The position numbers and the translations under genes are program-made. The notes beneath the pieces are model-generated. The model was not told where the DNA came from. It did not search any database and saw only the letters and a list, made by a program, of their open reading frames with translations. From contig WELA01012345.1 of NCBI GenBank assembly GCA_009602735.1, positions 605,120 through 669,119 of the forward strand: DNA of 64,000 nucleotides. The letters are read 5' to 3'. Source of the DNA: Mesotaenium endlicherianum. Taxonomy: Eukaryota > Streptophyta > Zygnematophyceae > Zygnematales > Mesotaeniaceae. Positions 44,486 through 56,415 of this stretch are shown here, piece by piece. How positions within the stretch are numbered: the first letter of the stretch is position 1; each line of letters opens with the position of its first letter.

Positions 44486-45723
44486 CACTCTGAGACCGGT
44501 TTAATGGAGAAAAGGCCAAACTTCAAGAGCAGAGAAGTAACACTTCTCTGCTTTTGGACTTTAACCACGCTTCAACGGACCCCCCCGTCGGAGATCATAC
44601 AGATAACACCAATCAAAGCACACAATTACATGCAGTCGGGAAAGACATCGACCAGTTAGAAAATACTATTTTGAGTACTAAATTCCAAAATTAGAAGTCG
44701 CCGATACGCTTCTCTCTTTCGAGAGAAAGTCGTTGAGGAAATGACTTTTGTTTTTTTTCTTTCAGCCCCGCACATTCGAGATCCGATGTTTTGATTGGTC
44801 AGTTGGCCGCGTCTTCGCAACCAGGTGTCCATCCATTTCCAAGCGTGTTAAGATCTCACACGTTCATGGAATTTTAGCATCGCCTTTAAACCCTCAATAT
44901 AGGGGGATTTAGTCCCGGGGGCTTACACCCTCGAGATGAACCTCATTAAGAAGTTTTACTCGGAGGGATCTTTAGCCCCTCATGTAGTTCAGCCCACAAT
45001 TGGCGTGAACACAAGTGGGCCGCCACCCTGGGTTCCTTGAGTGCTTTTGTGAAATTTGGAAGTATAAAATTCCAGACGTGCTCGACGGAGAATGTATCAA
45101 AGTGGGCCAAATTTCATCAGCATTCTTGTGGGTTAAATCAAAACATTTGATTGGTTTAGAGAGGAGCACGGCAAATCAGGGGCCAGGGCCACCCGCACCC
45201 TCGAAGTTCCTTGGTCGCCTCGTTGTGAGCGGGCAACATGGGGCAACGTGTAGAGTGGACAACTGGATAGGCCTGTAAAGGCCACAAGTTCCCATGACAA
45301 GATTGAGCGGACAATCCAGGACGGGTCACCTGCTCACGTGATATGTCAGATCCGCGGCCCGGTCATCTCGGCCCAACTCACCGGGCAACGTGATATGGGC
45401 CACCCCCTCAGCCCGTCGACTTTGCCCTCCGTTAAAGCGGGCCTGTCAGGCCACTCTCGCCACCCGGCGACTTGGGCCAAGGACGTCTTTGGCCCGGGCG
45501 ACGGCTAGGAGGCCAAGGATTGTAAAAATGGCTAAGTGTAACTTCACGTTTACCGCTGAAATTGGCTACGCCTTCAAGCACACGGTTGGAGAAAGGTGTT
45601 GAGAAATTCTCCACTTTTAGGCACGCAGGTGGAGAAAAATGGGTCTACGCCCTGGGCGGAGATGGCCGGAGATCGACGCCTGGGGCGTTTTTTGCCGTTT
45701 CGGACCATATCGGTCTCAGAGTG
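44486..45723. mobile_element. Non-autonomous TIR DNA transposon with TA duplication
   Basis: It is 1238 bp with terminal inverted repeats CACTCTGAGACCG at both ends, flanked by TA on each side (44484-44485, 45724-45725). The M4 leader is continuous when the insert and one TA are removed, as comparison with M1 and M5 shows. TA duplication suggests the Tc1/mariner superfamily, but the TIR is not one I recognise. No transposase frame is seen. Internal small hairpins occur (for example near 44530-44555). Confidence 0.78.
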
Positions 45724-46941
45724 TAGGCGTGCATGCTGGCTGAAACGTTAAGCAGATACGCTTCGCAGTTACGAGGCGTGCATGCATGCTAAGTGACGTC
45801 GAATAATTTAAGCTGTCCCGAGGGAGTCCTACGAGGTTGCATGCATGCTGAGCGCTGTGACAAAAAATTGGAGTTTTTGAGAGAGAAAGGCATGCGTGGT
45901 GTCTAGAAAAGGCACGAGCCTTGCACACACCTTGCCTCATTCTTGCCTCACATTTTTGCCAAAGAAGCAAAGAGGAGCGCAAGAGCAAGAGGAGAAGAGA
46001 AGGAAAGGCGCGCAGGAGAAGGAGTTCCCAAGGCCACAAGAGAGCCAAGAGTCATGCTTTTGCCGATGCTCAGGAGTTTTTCTTTCATTGTATCATAGAA
46101 AGTTAGGATTTTGGAGTTTCCAAGGAGAGATTTTGTTTGAAAGATTAGAGAGCTTGCAACATAGAATCTGTTAGGAGTTCTAGCGTAGGTTTGGTTCAAA
46201 CACCACGATCGTGCGAAGGCACATAAAATGGTGAGTGCTGTGCTAGTTTCCAAGTTCTCAGAAGTCTCAATTGTCAAATGGCTGATAGCGAGAGCGGGAT
46301 TGACTAGCAAAGCCCTCAGTGAAGAATTGCATGAGTGAGCCCAACCGGCAGTGGTAAATTGTTAGGCGCGGATCTGAGCGAAGAGCTCAAGGCAGGCCGG
46401 CATAGGTGCTGTAGTTTCGGAGTTTTGCAGGTAGTAATTCTGTGAAAGTTAAGCGAAAGCCCTGGTGGGCAATTTTCTTTGAAAACTTGGCGCTGCATGT
46501 TGATTTGCTTAGACATGATTTTTGCAAACTAACATTTGTTCATTTGTTAACCCTCAACTTGGGCAAAAGCCTGTTGGAAGTAAGACGCTTCTGTCCTTGT
46601 AAGGAAATTGCATGATAACAATGTTAAGTGCTGGATATGTGAATAGGGTGGGAGTAGCTTGGTGTGGAAAAACGCTAAGTATTGGTTCCTCTCACTGAGT
46701 GGTGCAAGTGCAAGAAGACCAAAAATTGGTCAGCTTGCCAACGACACACGTGTAAAGGGCAATCAACCAGATCAACTGCCAACTTGCAGAGACGTGTCAT
46801 GATTATTTGAGTCGAGGTCGTCGACCGTATTCGAGTCACGAGCGTGAGAGCAATTGACCTTTGCAAGTCATTTGCCTTTGACTTTCCTGCATTTGTTTGT
46901 ATTAGTCTAATGTCACCAATTTAGCATGCTTAGGGCATAAA

Positions 46942-47653
46942 TGAAAGGGGGAAGGGTGCGGGGAGTGCGCCCATACACACTCACGCACCCTCACCCGCGA
47001 GTGGAAGCGTGCACGAGGACCTTTCCTAGTTGCATACACAAGGTGGAGTGGCCTGGTGGTATGCCACCCTTGCAAGAGTTAGAGGGCTACATAAGAGAGG
47101 AGTGGAAAAGAACTCACTTTATTAAGAAAAGTCGTGTACAAGATAAGAAGGTTAGACTAGACTAAGCCCCCTTTACTTCCTTATGCTTCCCATTTATCCT
47201 TTAACTCTGAGTGTCCTCTCTAGCAAGGTACCTCCAGAACCTTCTCCTATGGCTCCTTCCATGTACTTGACCTTGCCTAGTTGGACAAGCTAGCACACTC
47301 ACACGCACACAATCACACTCTAGAATATTCTACTACACAATCCACTAACTCCTCACGGAGTTTCTAGAAATTCCACGATCACTTTGGCACTCTACGTAAT
47401 TGTACGTACTTTCTGGAACCCTCATGTTTCAATGTCCTACTTTCTGGACTCCAACCGAAATTTTCGTCACTGGACCTGTCCTTGTCACTAAATAGAATCT
47501 GTGACATTAAAAACTCACTAAAAACTTCCAAAATTCATAACTATCTCAATACTTGTCCAAATGACTTGAAATAAAGGCCAAAGTTCTTCTAAAATCACAC
47601 TCTATGCATATAAAATACTAGAAAGAAACAAACTACACTTTCATAACCTTACA
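46942..47653 (-). repeat. E4 3' LTR
   Basis: TGAAAGGGGGAAGG ... ACCTTACA on the + strand, near-identical to 50908-51618. Confidence 0.9.
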
Positions 47654-50600
47654 TCATCCCCCTCCTCAAGATGCGACGTCCTCGGCGCATACTAAGCATA
47701 AGTGACGTAATATGAGGAATCGAGCTCACATATACGCTAGAAAAACACATATTCACATATATTATACAAGTTGCAGGTCTTGAACAGGCTCCAGGTTGAT
47801 ACTCATTACTCCAAACTTGCTCCACTTAGTGAAAGCTCCATCGCATACATTGTCTCCACACATGGCGTCTCCTTACACAAGTGCATCTTCTCTTCAACTC
47901 CTTCGTCTTGGAATAGGCCAATATCTTCATAAGGGCTGTAACATACTCCCTCCATCAACTCCACATACTCCAAAGCTGGATCCAAGGCATAATAGTCCGC
48001 CAAATCGCCAAAATACTCATTTTTCGCCCTCTTGGACAAGTGGCAGCTCCTCGTCGCGCCATGTGGCTTACTCGTGGTGCTCTTATAATTTTGACCAGAT
48101 TACATCATGAACCTAAGTCCACTATGTTCCTGAACCTTCTGGTACCCTTAGCTACCTCTAGCTCTAAGCCATACTCCTTGTAGAGGTATTGCACTCTCTC
48201 ACTCGTGTGCGTGACTCGTGGTGACCTCTCAAGACGCCAAGTGGCACCCCCCTGACTTTTTTTGACATTTTTAGCCTGAAAGTTGTGTAATCTACATAAT
48301 ATCTCCCCTTTGAACTCACTGGTATGCTTTGTTTCTCCTGATTCCAAGCCTAAGACCATGATACCAGATTGCGCCTTGCCTCACACATGTGGCTCGCACG
48401 GCAGTCCAGCAGACCGCCATGTGGCACTGTCAGGACTTAAATTAATATTTTTATAAAAAAAATTACTTTTTCTGAATCTCAACCCATAGGACTACCTCTC
48501 CACAAAATTTCAGAGTCTGAATCAAAGTCTAACACTCAAATGAGATCGTCACTTTGTGCCTCATGCTCGTAGGACGCAGACGCGCGCAACATGGATAAAG
48601 CTCCCGCGCCTACAAATGGCACATGCTTAAACCCCTGATTCTGAAACTTGACTATGACTCAAGGAAGGCCTCATACTAGGCCTCTCACATCATGTAGGAC
48701 TTCTAGTGAAAATATTACCCACTCTCTCCTAAGTAGGCAAAAAGTAGCCAAAATCTGCCAACTTTAAACCTCGCGCTCGCCTACCCGTAAAACCCTCAAA
48801 CATAGACAGATTTGAGTATCTTCCAAGCTCTTGCTCTCAAACTTCTTTCCACTTCACATCTCTTAGTTACAACTGAACTCATGGGACTGGTTTGACCTTG
48901 CTTACAAGCACTATAAACAACTATAACACTCCCCCCCCTCATCATGAAGGTAAGGCGCTTACCACTCGAGTGTCCAAGTCCAGATTTTACGCCTCTCTCG
49001 TGCTTGCTTGTATAGGCGCTGATTCTCCTAGCTTCATGTCCAGGTCTTTGTCATATATCTCCATCTTAGGCAGGACATATCAGCCCCATAACACTTGGTC
49101 TCCTCCTCATAGGTCCATATCCATAAAGTCGTAGTCTCCATCAAGCGACGATAGTAATCTTCACAAGGCATGAGCGCGTAGTCTCGCTCGTGGTGCACCA
49201 AACTCCATCATAGTCTTCTCCTTGGCTAGATGCTCACTCCCACATACCTCTGGCTCTTCTTGAAGGTCAGCCTTCACACAAGGCTCCAAGAAACACATCT
49301 GGAACGCCTCCAAGAGCTCCATAACTTGGGCATACGCACATACTCTTAGTGCTTGCACCTCATCTTGTGCACGCACACACGTCGTCTTGCAAGCGGGCTT
49401 CTCTTGAGCTCACTTTCTAGGAGCTCCTCCACTTGAGCAGTTGGGGTCTGCTCTATATATGAGCAAGGGGATCATACACCTCTACTTGCTCCACCGGCGA
49501 TGTACATTCGCCAAGGTTGTTAGGAGGCACGCTTGCTCCGTGTGATGACCGGGCCAAGGTCACCAAAACAAGCGCTTCTCCTTCACCTTCACCTTCCCGC
49601 GTCGCTTCTTTGCTAGCGGGCTGAAGATAGCTACTTGTGGTCATATCTACCTCCACCTATTTCACTATCCTCACTTGACCATACTCCTCCTCGGTCTTCA
49701 CTTGACCCGTGCACTAAAGCACTAGAGGATAGGCTACTCTCTTTGTGCAACTCCTTCCACATGCTTAGCTTCTTGAGTGCACTCTAGCCTTGGTCACCCC
49801 AATGACACTTCTTACTACTAAACCCAGCTTGCCTTGGTGCTCTACTTTCACATGAAGAGCTTCCATAGATGCACCAAAATCTGCCCCTTAACTATGCCAT
49901 CACACAACTAATGGCACACACGCTTCAAGTGGGAGACATCTCTTGCACTAGCCCTCTTGCACCAACTTCATACCTTGCTTCTTCTTCCACACCATAGGCT
50001 TGTCTTCATCATAGTTCTCAACTCCATATACTCCGTAGTACTCTCCTCCATAAGAAAAGAGAAATCTGAACTTGAAAGGCTCCATCTCCATCTCTCCTCT
50101 TTGAAGAAAAATCTCGAATACTTCTTCTTCTTGCTCCAAGCCTTCTCCACGGTGCTTCTCTTCACTTGAGGCTTCTTCTATCTCCATACAAGGTACCAAG
50201 CTCCATCATGGCTGGCCTCAAATAACCAGTGGCTACATAGGAGTGATGCAAGGCAACCCAAATCTGGCCACATACTTGGCCAACTTGGTGCAACACCCCG
50301 GTGCACCCTCTCTTGAGCTCCTCATGAGCTCCTCTTGAGCTTGCGAGTGCTATGCCCGCCAAAGCTCCTAGACTTGCAAGTACACATGCTTGCTAAGTCC
50401 CTGGTTGCCTACCCTTAAAATCTGCTCCACCTTCATTGAAGATTTGAAATAAAGATGGGCACACACTCCTTTCTAGCCACTATCACCTCTATGCTAAGCC
50501 CCCTCGTCAAAGAAAGAGCTTAACACTAAAGAGCTTGCATCTTCAAGGAAGAATCCAGCCGTGTGAACTCCAGATTCTCTTCATGCTCGTATGTCTCCAT

Positions 50601-50907
50601 ACTCAAGCAAAGGCTGCTCTATATTACTTATATCACTACCATGCTTGGGCAACCTTCTCATACTACAAAGAAGACGTACAACAATCTGGTTGCATCCAAG
50701 TTGACACTTCTTGGAGCACCTCCATCTTCCATCTCCTCCCTCCTTCAAGAGAGTGAGATGCTAGCTTGCATCAACGTCTTCATGGCTGCCCTTAGCAACT
50801 TATAAATCATCCTTGCTTCTCCTCTCTACCCTCTCTACACTCCTACAAGCATCACCAACCAAAGCTCCCTCCTCCAAATGAAGCAACTAGGTAGCTCCGA
50901 TACCATG
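47654..50907 (-). other. E4 internal region, no recognised gene
   Basis: Several minus-strand frames of 60-84 codons occur (for example 47806-48039, 48105-48359, 49161-49376, 49453-49656 and 49948-50199), acidic and without known motifs. They may be remnants of one or more captured coding sequences. A second C-rich run (48926-48937), like the one beside the 3' LTR, lies mid-element and could be a central polypurine tract on the minus strand. Confidence 0.6.
50894..50905 (-). promoter_or_regulatory. E4 primer-binding site
   Basis: Reads TGGTATCGGAGC on the minus strand, two bases from the 5' LTR; initiator-Met tRNA type, same form as in E2 and E3. Confidence 0.82.
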
Positions 50908-51618
50908 TGAAAGGGGGAAGGGTGCGGGGAGTGCGCCCATACACACTCACGCACCCTCACCCGCGAGTGGAAGCGTGCACGAGGACCTTTCCTAGTTGCA
51001 TACACAAGGTGGAGTGGCCTGGTGGTATGCCACCCTTGCAAGAGTTAGAGGGCTACATAAGAGAGGAGTGGAAAAGAACTCACTTTATTAAGAAAAGTCG
51101 TGTACAAGATAAGAAGGTTAGACTAGACTAAGCCCCCTCTACTTCCTTGTGCTTCCCATTTATCCTTTAACTCTAAGTGTCCTCTCTAGCAAGGTACCTC
51201 CAGAACCTTCTCCTATGGCTCCTTCCATGTACTTGACCTTGCCTAGTTGGACAAGCTAGCACACTCACACGCACACAATCACACTCTAGAATATTCTACT
51301 ACACAATCCACTAACTCCTCACGGAGTTTCTAGAAATTCCACGATCACTTTGGCACTCTACGTACTTGTACGTACTTTCTGGAACCCTCATGTTTCAATG
51401 TCCACTTTCTGGACTCCAACCGAAATTTTCGTCACTGGACCTGTCCTTGTCACTAAATAGAATCTGTGACATTAAAAACTCACTAAAAACTTCTAAAATT
51501 CATAACTATCTCAATACTTGTCCAAATGACGTGAAATAAAGGCCAAAGTTCTTCTAGAATCACACTCTATGCACATAAAATGCTAGAAAGAAACAAACTA
51601 CACTTTCATAACCTTACA
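50908..51618 (-). repeat. E4 5' LTR
   Basis: The counterpart of 46942-47653. The 74-codon frame repeated near the left end of each copy is LTR sequence. Confidence 0.9.
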
Positions 51619-51623
51619 ATAAA

Positions 51624-52834
51624 CGAGACTTCACAAAGTCAACTCTAAACACGTATGCTAGATTTTGCTAGACACACAAGTACAGGCCAAGGACCCTTTC
51701 CAAAACTGGACGGTGGCCCTTGACCTTGGGTTCGCGGCCACTACAGGCCACTAGGACCCAAGCGACGTCCCGTTACTTAGGCAACGAGGGCAAGGGGGGG
51801 CCATGTGGAGCCACCAGGAGGTGGCGGGCTCCAGCGATTGGCCCGAACACCCCCAGCAGCTTGTCACCCAAGCAACCGGAGTCACCCGGTCCACGTGGCG
51901 CCACTGGAAGGTGGCGGGCACCCCTAAGTGGCCCAGGTGCACTTAAATACCCGTCACTTGGGCCCGAGCACTCCTAAGTGCCCAACGCCCAAGTGGCAAG
52001 GTCACAAGGGCACCCACGGTTGCCGACAGGCGCAGCAGGTCTCGTCGGCTCGCCCAAGATTAGCCGACCAACAGGTGCCCAGCCGACAGGGGCCGCCAAG
52101 GCCTGCAGGAGTGCTACGGCGCAGCGAGCAACCGATCGTTTACACGAACTTAAGTGTGCAGACTTACTTTACAAGCTTAGCATGTGCTAGTGTGAGCTCA
52201 ACCTATCACAAGCATTTAGCATATGCTAGCATCGCGCTATTGATTGGATTGAGTAGTAACTAACCTATGGGACACAAGCACCATAGGTACATATGTGTGT
52301 ATGCAAAGGTAGATCTAAGATGCTGACTACGTACATTGGATCCGCGCCTAAACGGCCGGACTTTCAGGGTATAAAGTACTACAGATGTCCCTAGTGAGAC
52401 ATCTTTTAGAAGTCCATTATTGCCAGCTGTAAGAAACAGAGTTATCAGTAAAGCATACACTTTTACTCTCTTGTGTTTTCAGGGCCACTAGTCTCTCTTG
52501 TGAAGAGCAAGCCAATTTCTCCTAGGGCGGCTTCCAGTCACTTAAAGAAATTTACAAGTGGTAAGCAAAGTCACACCTTACCCCCTTGCATGGGACTACT
52601 CTACAAAGATCCTGTTGTGCTTCCAGTGATCTTTTGGGCCACACTTCATTAGTTGTTCTCTTTCCAATTTACAATTTTGAGGTGCTCACTCTGGACAGTA
52701 CACACACCTTTCACAATCACCTCCCTTTTTGGCTATTAAGCCACATGTATTATAGACTCCATTGCAGCAAAGTCTGCTTACTTATCTGGTATTGCTATGT
52801 CGTTGACGCATGCCCGAGCTCTTAACGCACGACA
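51624..52834. other. Right part of N, no gene recognised
   Basis: GC-rich around 51770-52130, with an imperfect internal duplication (CC(A)TGTGGAGCCAC...GGTGGCGGGC near 51800 and 51890). An 85-codon open frame at 51720 is proline-, glycine- and arginine-rich without a known motif. The rest is non-coding. Confidence 0.5.
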
Positions 52835-52965
52835 AACGCACCCACTAGTTGACCAAAGAAGGCCCACACGCGCAGAGGACCACCGAAACATCGACCAGGT
52901 CAAAGACACGTGTTGGAAAGCCTCAAACCTGCCCAGGCACCGACACCACTAGGCACAACACTGAA

Positions 52966-53283
52966 TGTTGTTGTGCCTAACAGTGTCAGACCCTTGGCAC
53001 GAGCGTAGCTTCTCAGCACGTGCGCCTTCAACCTGATCGACTGGTCGGTGCGTGGCTGCACGCGGAAAATCATCCGAGTTGATCGACCTTTGCATGTGTG
53101 TCGGTGGTAGGCTGGCTGCGGTTGACTCATTTCTGGTCTTCCTGCACTTGCATTCATGCAGTGGCACATTAAGCACCCAGTATTCTTCACACTCAACCAA
53201 TCCTTCAATCTTACACTCCCAACACTTAGCAAAATTTTCAAAAAGTTTGCCTTTTCCCAGTTTCCCTTACACCCCTCCCTTTC
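52966..53283 (-). other. M5 tail and polypurine tract
   Basis: GAAAGGGAGGGG then TGTAAGG on the minus strand, running to GGCACAACA at the left end. It meets the M4 tail end to end with five bases (CTGAA) between them. Confidence 0.75.
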
Positions 53284-53329
53284 AGCAGAGGCGTCCCTGC
53301 CTTTTTTGCTGAAAGCCATCTATTTTCTA

Positions 53330-54650
53330 GCTTTGTGACTGGGGGGTTTAGGAAGGCAATCAGAACGATCTTAACGTCCTGCCATAGGTTCCTCGTCGCC
53401 AATGCGGAAAGTGTGCCAGCGGGCACCACATTTATCATAGGTTACCATTGCTTCTTGATTGTCCAGCACTTTGCGGCTGGCATAAGGCGCGGCTGGCACC
53501 AATTCCTCAGGCACAACCCTAATCGTAGGATCAATATTTGGCAAATGGCACAGCGAGCAGTTCTGCACGTGATCTCTCATGGTCTTTCCATCAAAACCTT
53601 CCAGTTCTAACACACCATTACCAAACGCATGTTTCACGCGTAAGTTTATTGCACCTGAACTGGTGCCGATAGTGGTCTTGGTCTGACGCTTGCGGTAGAC
53701 AAAGTCTCCCTCTTGGATCTGCGTCATTTGCAGGCAATAGCTCCCATCTCGTGTCCTGGCGTAACGCTGCGTATCTCTTTTCTGCGTAATTTTCAGATTG
53801 TCCAGAGCAGCAGGCATCATGCGCTCAAATAATGTCTTGCGGCGTACCATGACCTTTAGCAATTCCTCAGAGTTGTCCAAGTCTTTCACCTGTTCAATCT
53901 CCTGCTTGATGCTGCTAGGCACAACTGGACTTTTGCCAAACAGAATCTGATATGACGAGCAATTTGCCAAAGCAGCTTGCTTACTAAATATGTAACCCAT
54001 AACCAGCCATGGCAGGGCCAGATTCCAATTGCGCTTATCATGCTCAAGGCACTATTTGCACAAAGCAGACTTAATAGTTTGCACGATTTGTTTTGCCAGA
54101 CCATCTGCTTGAGGATGGTCTCTAGATATAGTGCAATGATCAATAAAGCATTTATTCAAAAGTTTTTGAAATGACCCTTGGAACTCAGACCCTTGGTTTG
54201 TCAAGACTTCTGCAGGAGCTCCATGACGTACTATAAGACTGTTGAGAAGTGCTTCCGCAGTCCCCAAAGTTTCTTTAGCATTCAGAGGTACAACCTCTAC
54301 CCACTTGGAAAAATGCTCAATCATGACCATGATATACTTGTTTCCTCGCTTTGACAGCGGTAGCTCACCTGCGAGATCGCAGCTCCTGCGGTAGCCTAGG
54401 CCCATGATTGGCAGAGGTTGCAGGTGTGGATGTTGCAGTGTGAATCCAACCTTGACGCGATCACACCTTTGGCTGGCCTTGATCACGTCTTCAAATTGCT
54501 GCTTCATGCCCCTCCACCAGTAAGACAGCTCTAGAAGACTACATGTCTTTTTGACACTGTAGTGCCCAGTTTTCATGCATTTCTCGCACGATAGCTCGCC
54601 TCCTGGTAGGTTCGGGTAGTAGTTTCTCCTGCCCAAATTCTTCAATCTTG
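53330..54650 (-). pseudogene. M5 integrase and PHD-type C-terminus
   Basis: The HHCC region lies near 54430-54590, core LPLSKRGNKYIMVMIEHFSKW near 54330, LTNQGSEFQGSF near 54190, and the DHPQADG block near 54110. The C-terminal region (DGSYCLQMTQIQEGDFVYRK near 53720) and a PHD-like end (near 53380-53510) follow. Part of a broken element. Confidence 0.82.
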
Positions 54651-54899
54651 AAGAGGTTATTGCGTTTCTAGCAAAACCTTTTAGCTCGATGGCTCACCTG
54701 GTCCTTCTCCCTTGAGTATAAACCTTCCAAATGGACTCCCGTCTTCAGCCAGTGCATAGTGGCTTAATCTTTCCAAATCTCTAAACTGAACAGGGGTGGA
54801 GGCTCAGCTTCACCTGACGCTACCATTCTAGCCATTTTGGCCAGGCAGGCTGCCAACTCTGCTGTGCTGCTCGAATCTTCGTCTTCTCAAGCCCCTGTT

Positions 54900-56313
54900 C
54901 TGTCATCTGAGAATGGGTCTGGGGTTCTTGCTGAGTCCATCGGCGTTGTTGTTGAGTACGCATGCTTGGTGTACCATCGTCATCTGATACTCCTGGAGCT
55001 TAAGAGCCCAGCGAGCCAATTTATCAGTGAGGTCTCCAGTCTTCATCAGCCAAATTAATGGCGAGTGATCTGTAATCAACGTAAAGGGTCTTCCCCAGAG
55101 ATACTCTCCAAAATGTGTGACAGCCCAAACCACTGCCAGCAGCTCTCCTTTGTAGGACGAGTAGTTGCTCTCTGCTCTGTTGTTTGAGCGCGAGGCATAG
55201 GCAATAACGTACTCCTCTCTAGGGCCTGCGACCTGAGTGAGCACTGCGCCAATTTCCACACAACTCCAGTCAGTGTGTAGGTTGAACCGCTTGGAGTAGT
55301 CGGGCAAGCGCAAGACTGGGGCTATTACCAGCCTCTCCTTGAGCTCGTTCTTGGCCTTCTCCTGGGCTTCCGTCCACACAAAAGGTACATCCTTTTCCAG
55401 GAGTTCTGTCAAATGTTTAGCAATTTTGCTATAATCTTTCACAAACTTGCGATAGTCCGCTTAGCCCCAATAGAGCTTTCAGCTTGGACACGTTCGCAAG
55501 TGCGGGTATCTTGTAGATAGCCTCAATTTTTACAACCTAGGAGGACATAGCATTGTTCCCAATCGCATGTCCTAAGTAAGGCACATGTGCCTCAAAGATT
55601 TTGCACTTTCCAAGATGCAGTGTCAACTGGAATTTCCCCAGGCGCTGGAACACTTGTTCCAGGTGCTCGAGGTGTTGCACTATGGACTCGCTAAATACCA
55701 CCACATCATCAATGTATGGTTTTGCAAAATCTAGCCCCTCCAACACTTTAACCACAGTCCTCTAAAAAATGGCAGGTGCATTTTTCAGCCCAAATGGCAT
55801 TACTGTCTATTGCCAAAGTTCCCTTTGAGCCCAGAAAGCGGTCTTACCTTGATCTTCCGTTTTCACAGGGTTTTGGTTGAAGCCTTAGCGCAGATCAATG
55901 ATGCTGAACACCTTCCTGGTGGTGGCAATCGAGAAGATCCGCTCCGGCGTAGGCATCGCGTAGCTATTTGGCTCAGTGTGGAGATTCAATCGCCTGTAGT
56001 CTCCACACATGCGAGTGGCGGTGTAGTTGCCGGCCTCGTCCTTCTTAGCAACTACTACTGTGGGAGCCCCATGTTCCGAGGTTGATTTTTCAATCATGCC
56101 AAGCTTATGCAGCTCCTGGCAAGTTTTCTCCACATAGTCCCATTCTGTCTGACTGAGCTTATGCGACCCAAGCCTGACTGGGTTATCAGTAGTCAGTATG
56201 ATCTCACATACACTGGCAGTGGTTCCACCAATCTCCTCCTTAGTAAAAGCAAACACCTTGCGGTGCTTCTTCAGCAGCCTTTTGACTTGTGCTCTTTGCT
56301 GAGGTGAGACCAT
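54900..56313 (-). pseudogene. pol: M5 reverse transcriptase and RNase H
   Basis: RT motifs MCGDYRRLN near 56010, IIDLR near 55890 and YIDDVVVFSESI near 55700 are seen, then RNase H with HTDWSCVEIGAVL near 55270 and ITDHSPLIWLM near 55060. It matches M1 closely. Here the RNase H tail is not interrupted by a nested LTR. Part of a broken element. Confidence 0.85.
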
Positions 56314-56415
56314 TTTTCCAATGGCAAAAGTCTACGTTTCAGGCTGCTTCTCCCCAACAAAAGCATCCAGTAGTTGCTACTCATTGGGCTCAGGTGGGAG
56401 CTTTTTGCCCTCGTC

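Larger units (their letters stand above)
46942..51618 (-). mobile_element. E4: complete non-autonomous LTR retroelement, young
   Basis: LTRs at 46942-47653 and 50908-51618 (about 712 bp) differ at roughly ten positions (about 1-2 %). The perfect 5-bp duplication ATAAA lies at 46937-46941 and 51619-51623. The primer site TGGTATCGGAGC on the minus strand (50894-50905) and a purine run next to the 3' LTR (47654-47672) fix the orientation. The 3.25-kb interior has no gag or pol, so it depended on another element. The ends and both primer sites look whole. Solo LTRs of the family are at 17090 and 58129. Confidence 0.88.
46795..52834 (+). mobile_element. N: solo LTR in the M4 tail, itself carrying E4
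   Basis: Ends TGTCATGATT (46795) and CGCACGACA (52834). The flanks GACG and AACG agree at three of four bases, and the M4 tail reads on across the site, as M3 shows. Without E4 it is about 1.36 kb and holds no retroelement genes, so a solo LTR is the simplest reading. A TATA-like TATAAAG at 52370-52376 fits + orientation. Confidence 0.65.
44090..52960 (+). mobile_element. M4: collapsed M-family copy (leader joined to tail)
   Basis: It starts TGTCGCGACTG, carries the M-family leader to about 46608 (including the GTGAGTGCTG block at 46231), and passes directly into the TGTAAGG tail at 46612. The tail is resumed after insert N at about 52835 and ends GGCACAACA at 52960. No gag or pol. Nested in it are a TIR transposon (44486-45723) and N (46795-52834), with E4 inside N. 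It stands head to tail with M3 and tail to tail with M5. Confidence 0.75.

Noticed and set aside
49948-50199. Gag-like protein in E4
   Set aside because: Acidic frame with no knuckle or capsid motif; too short to support.
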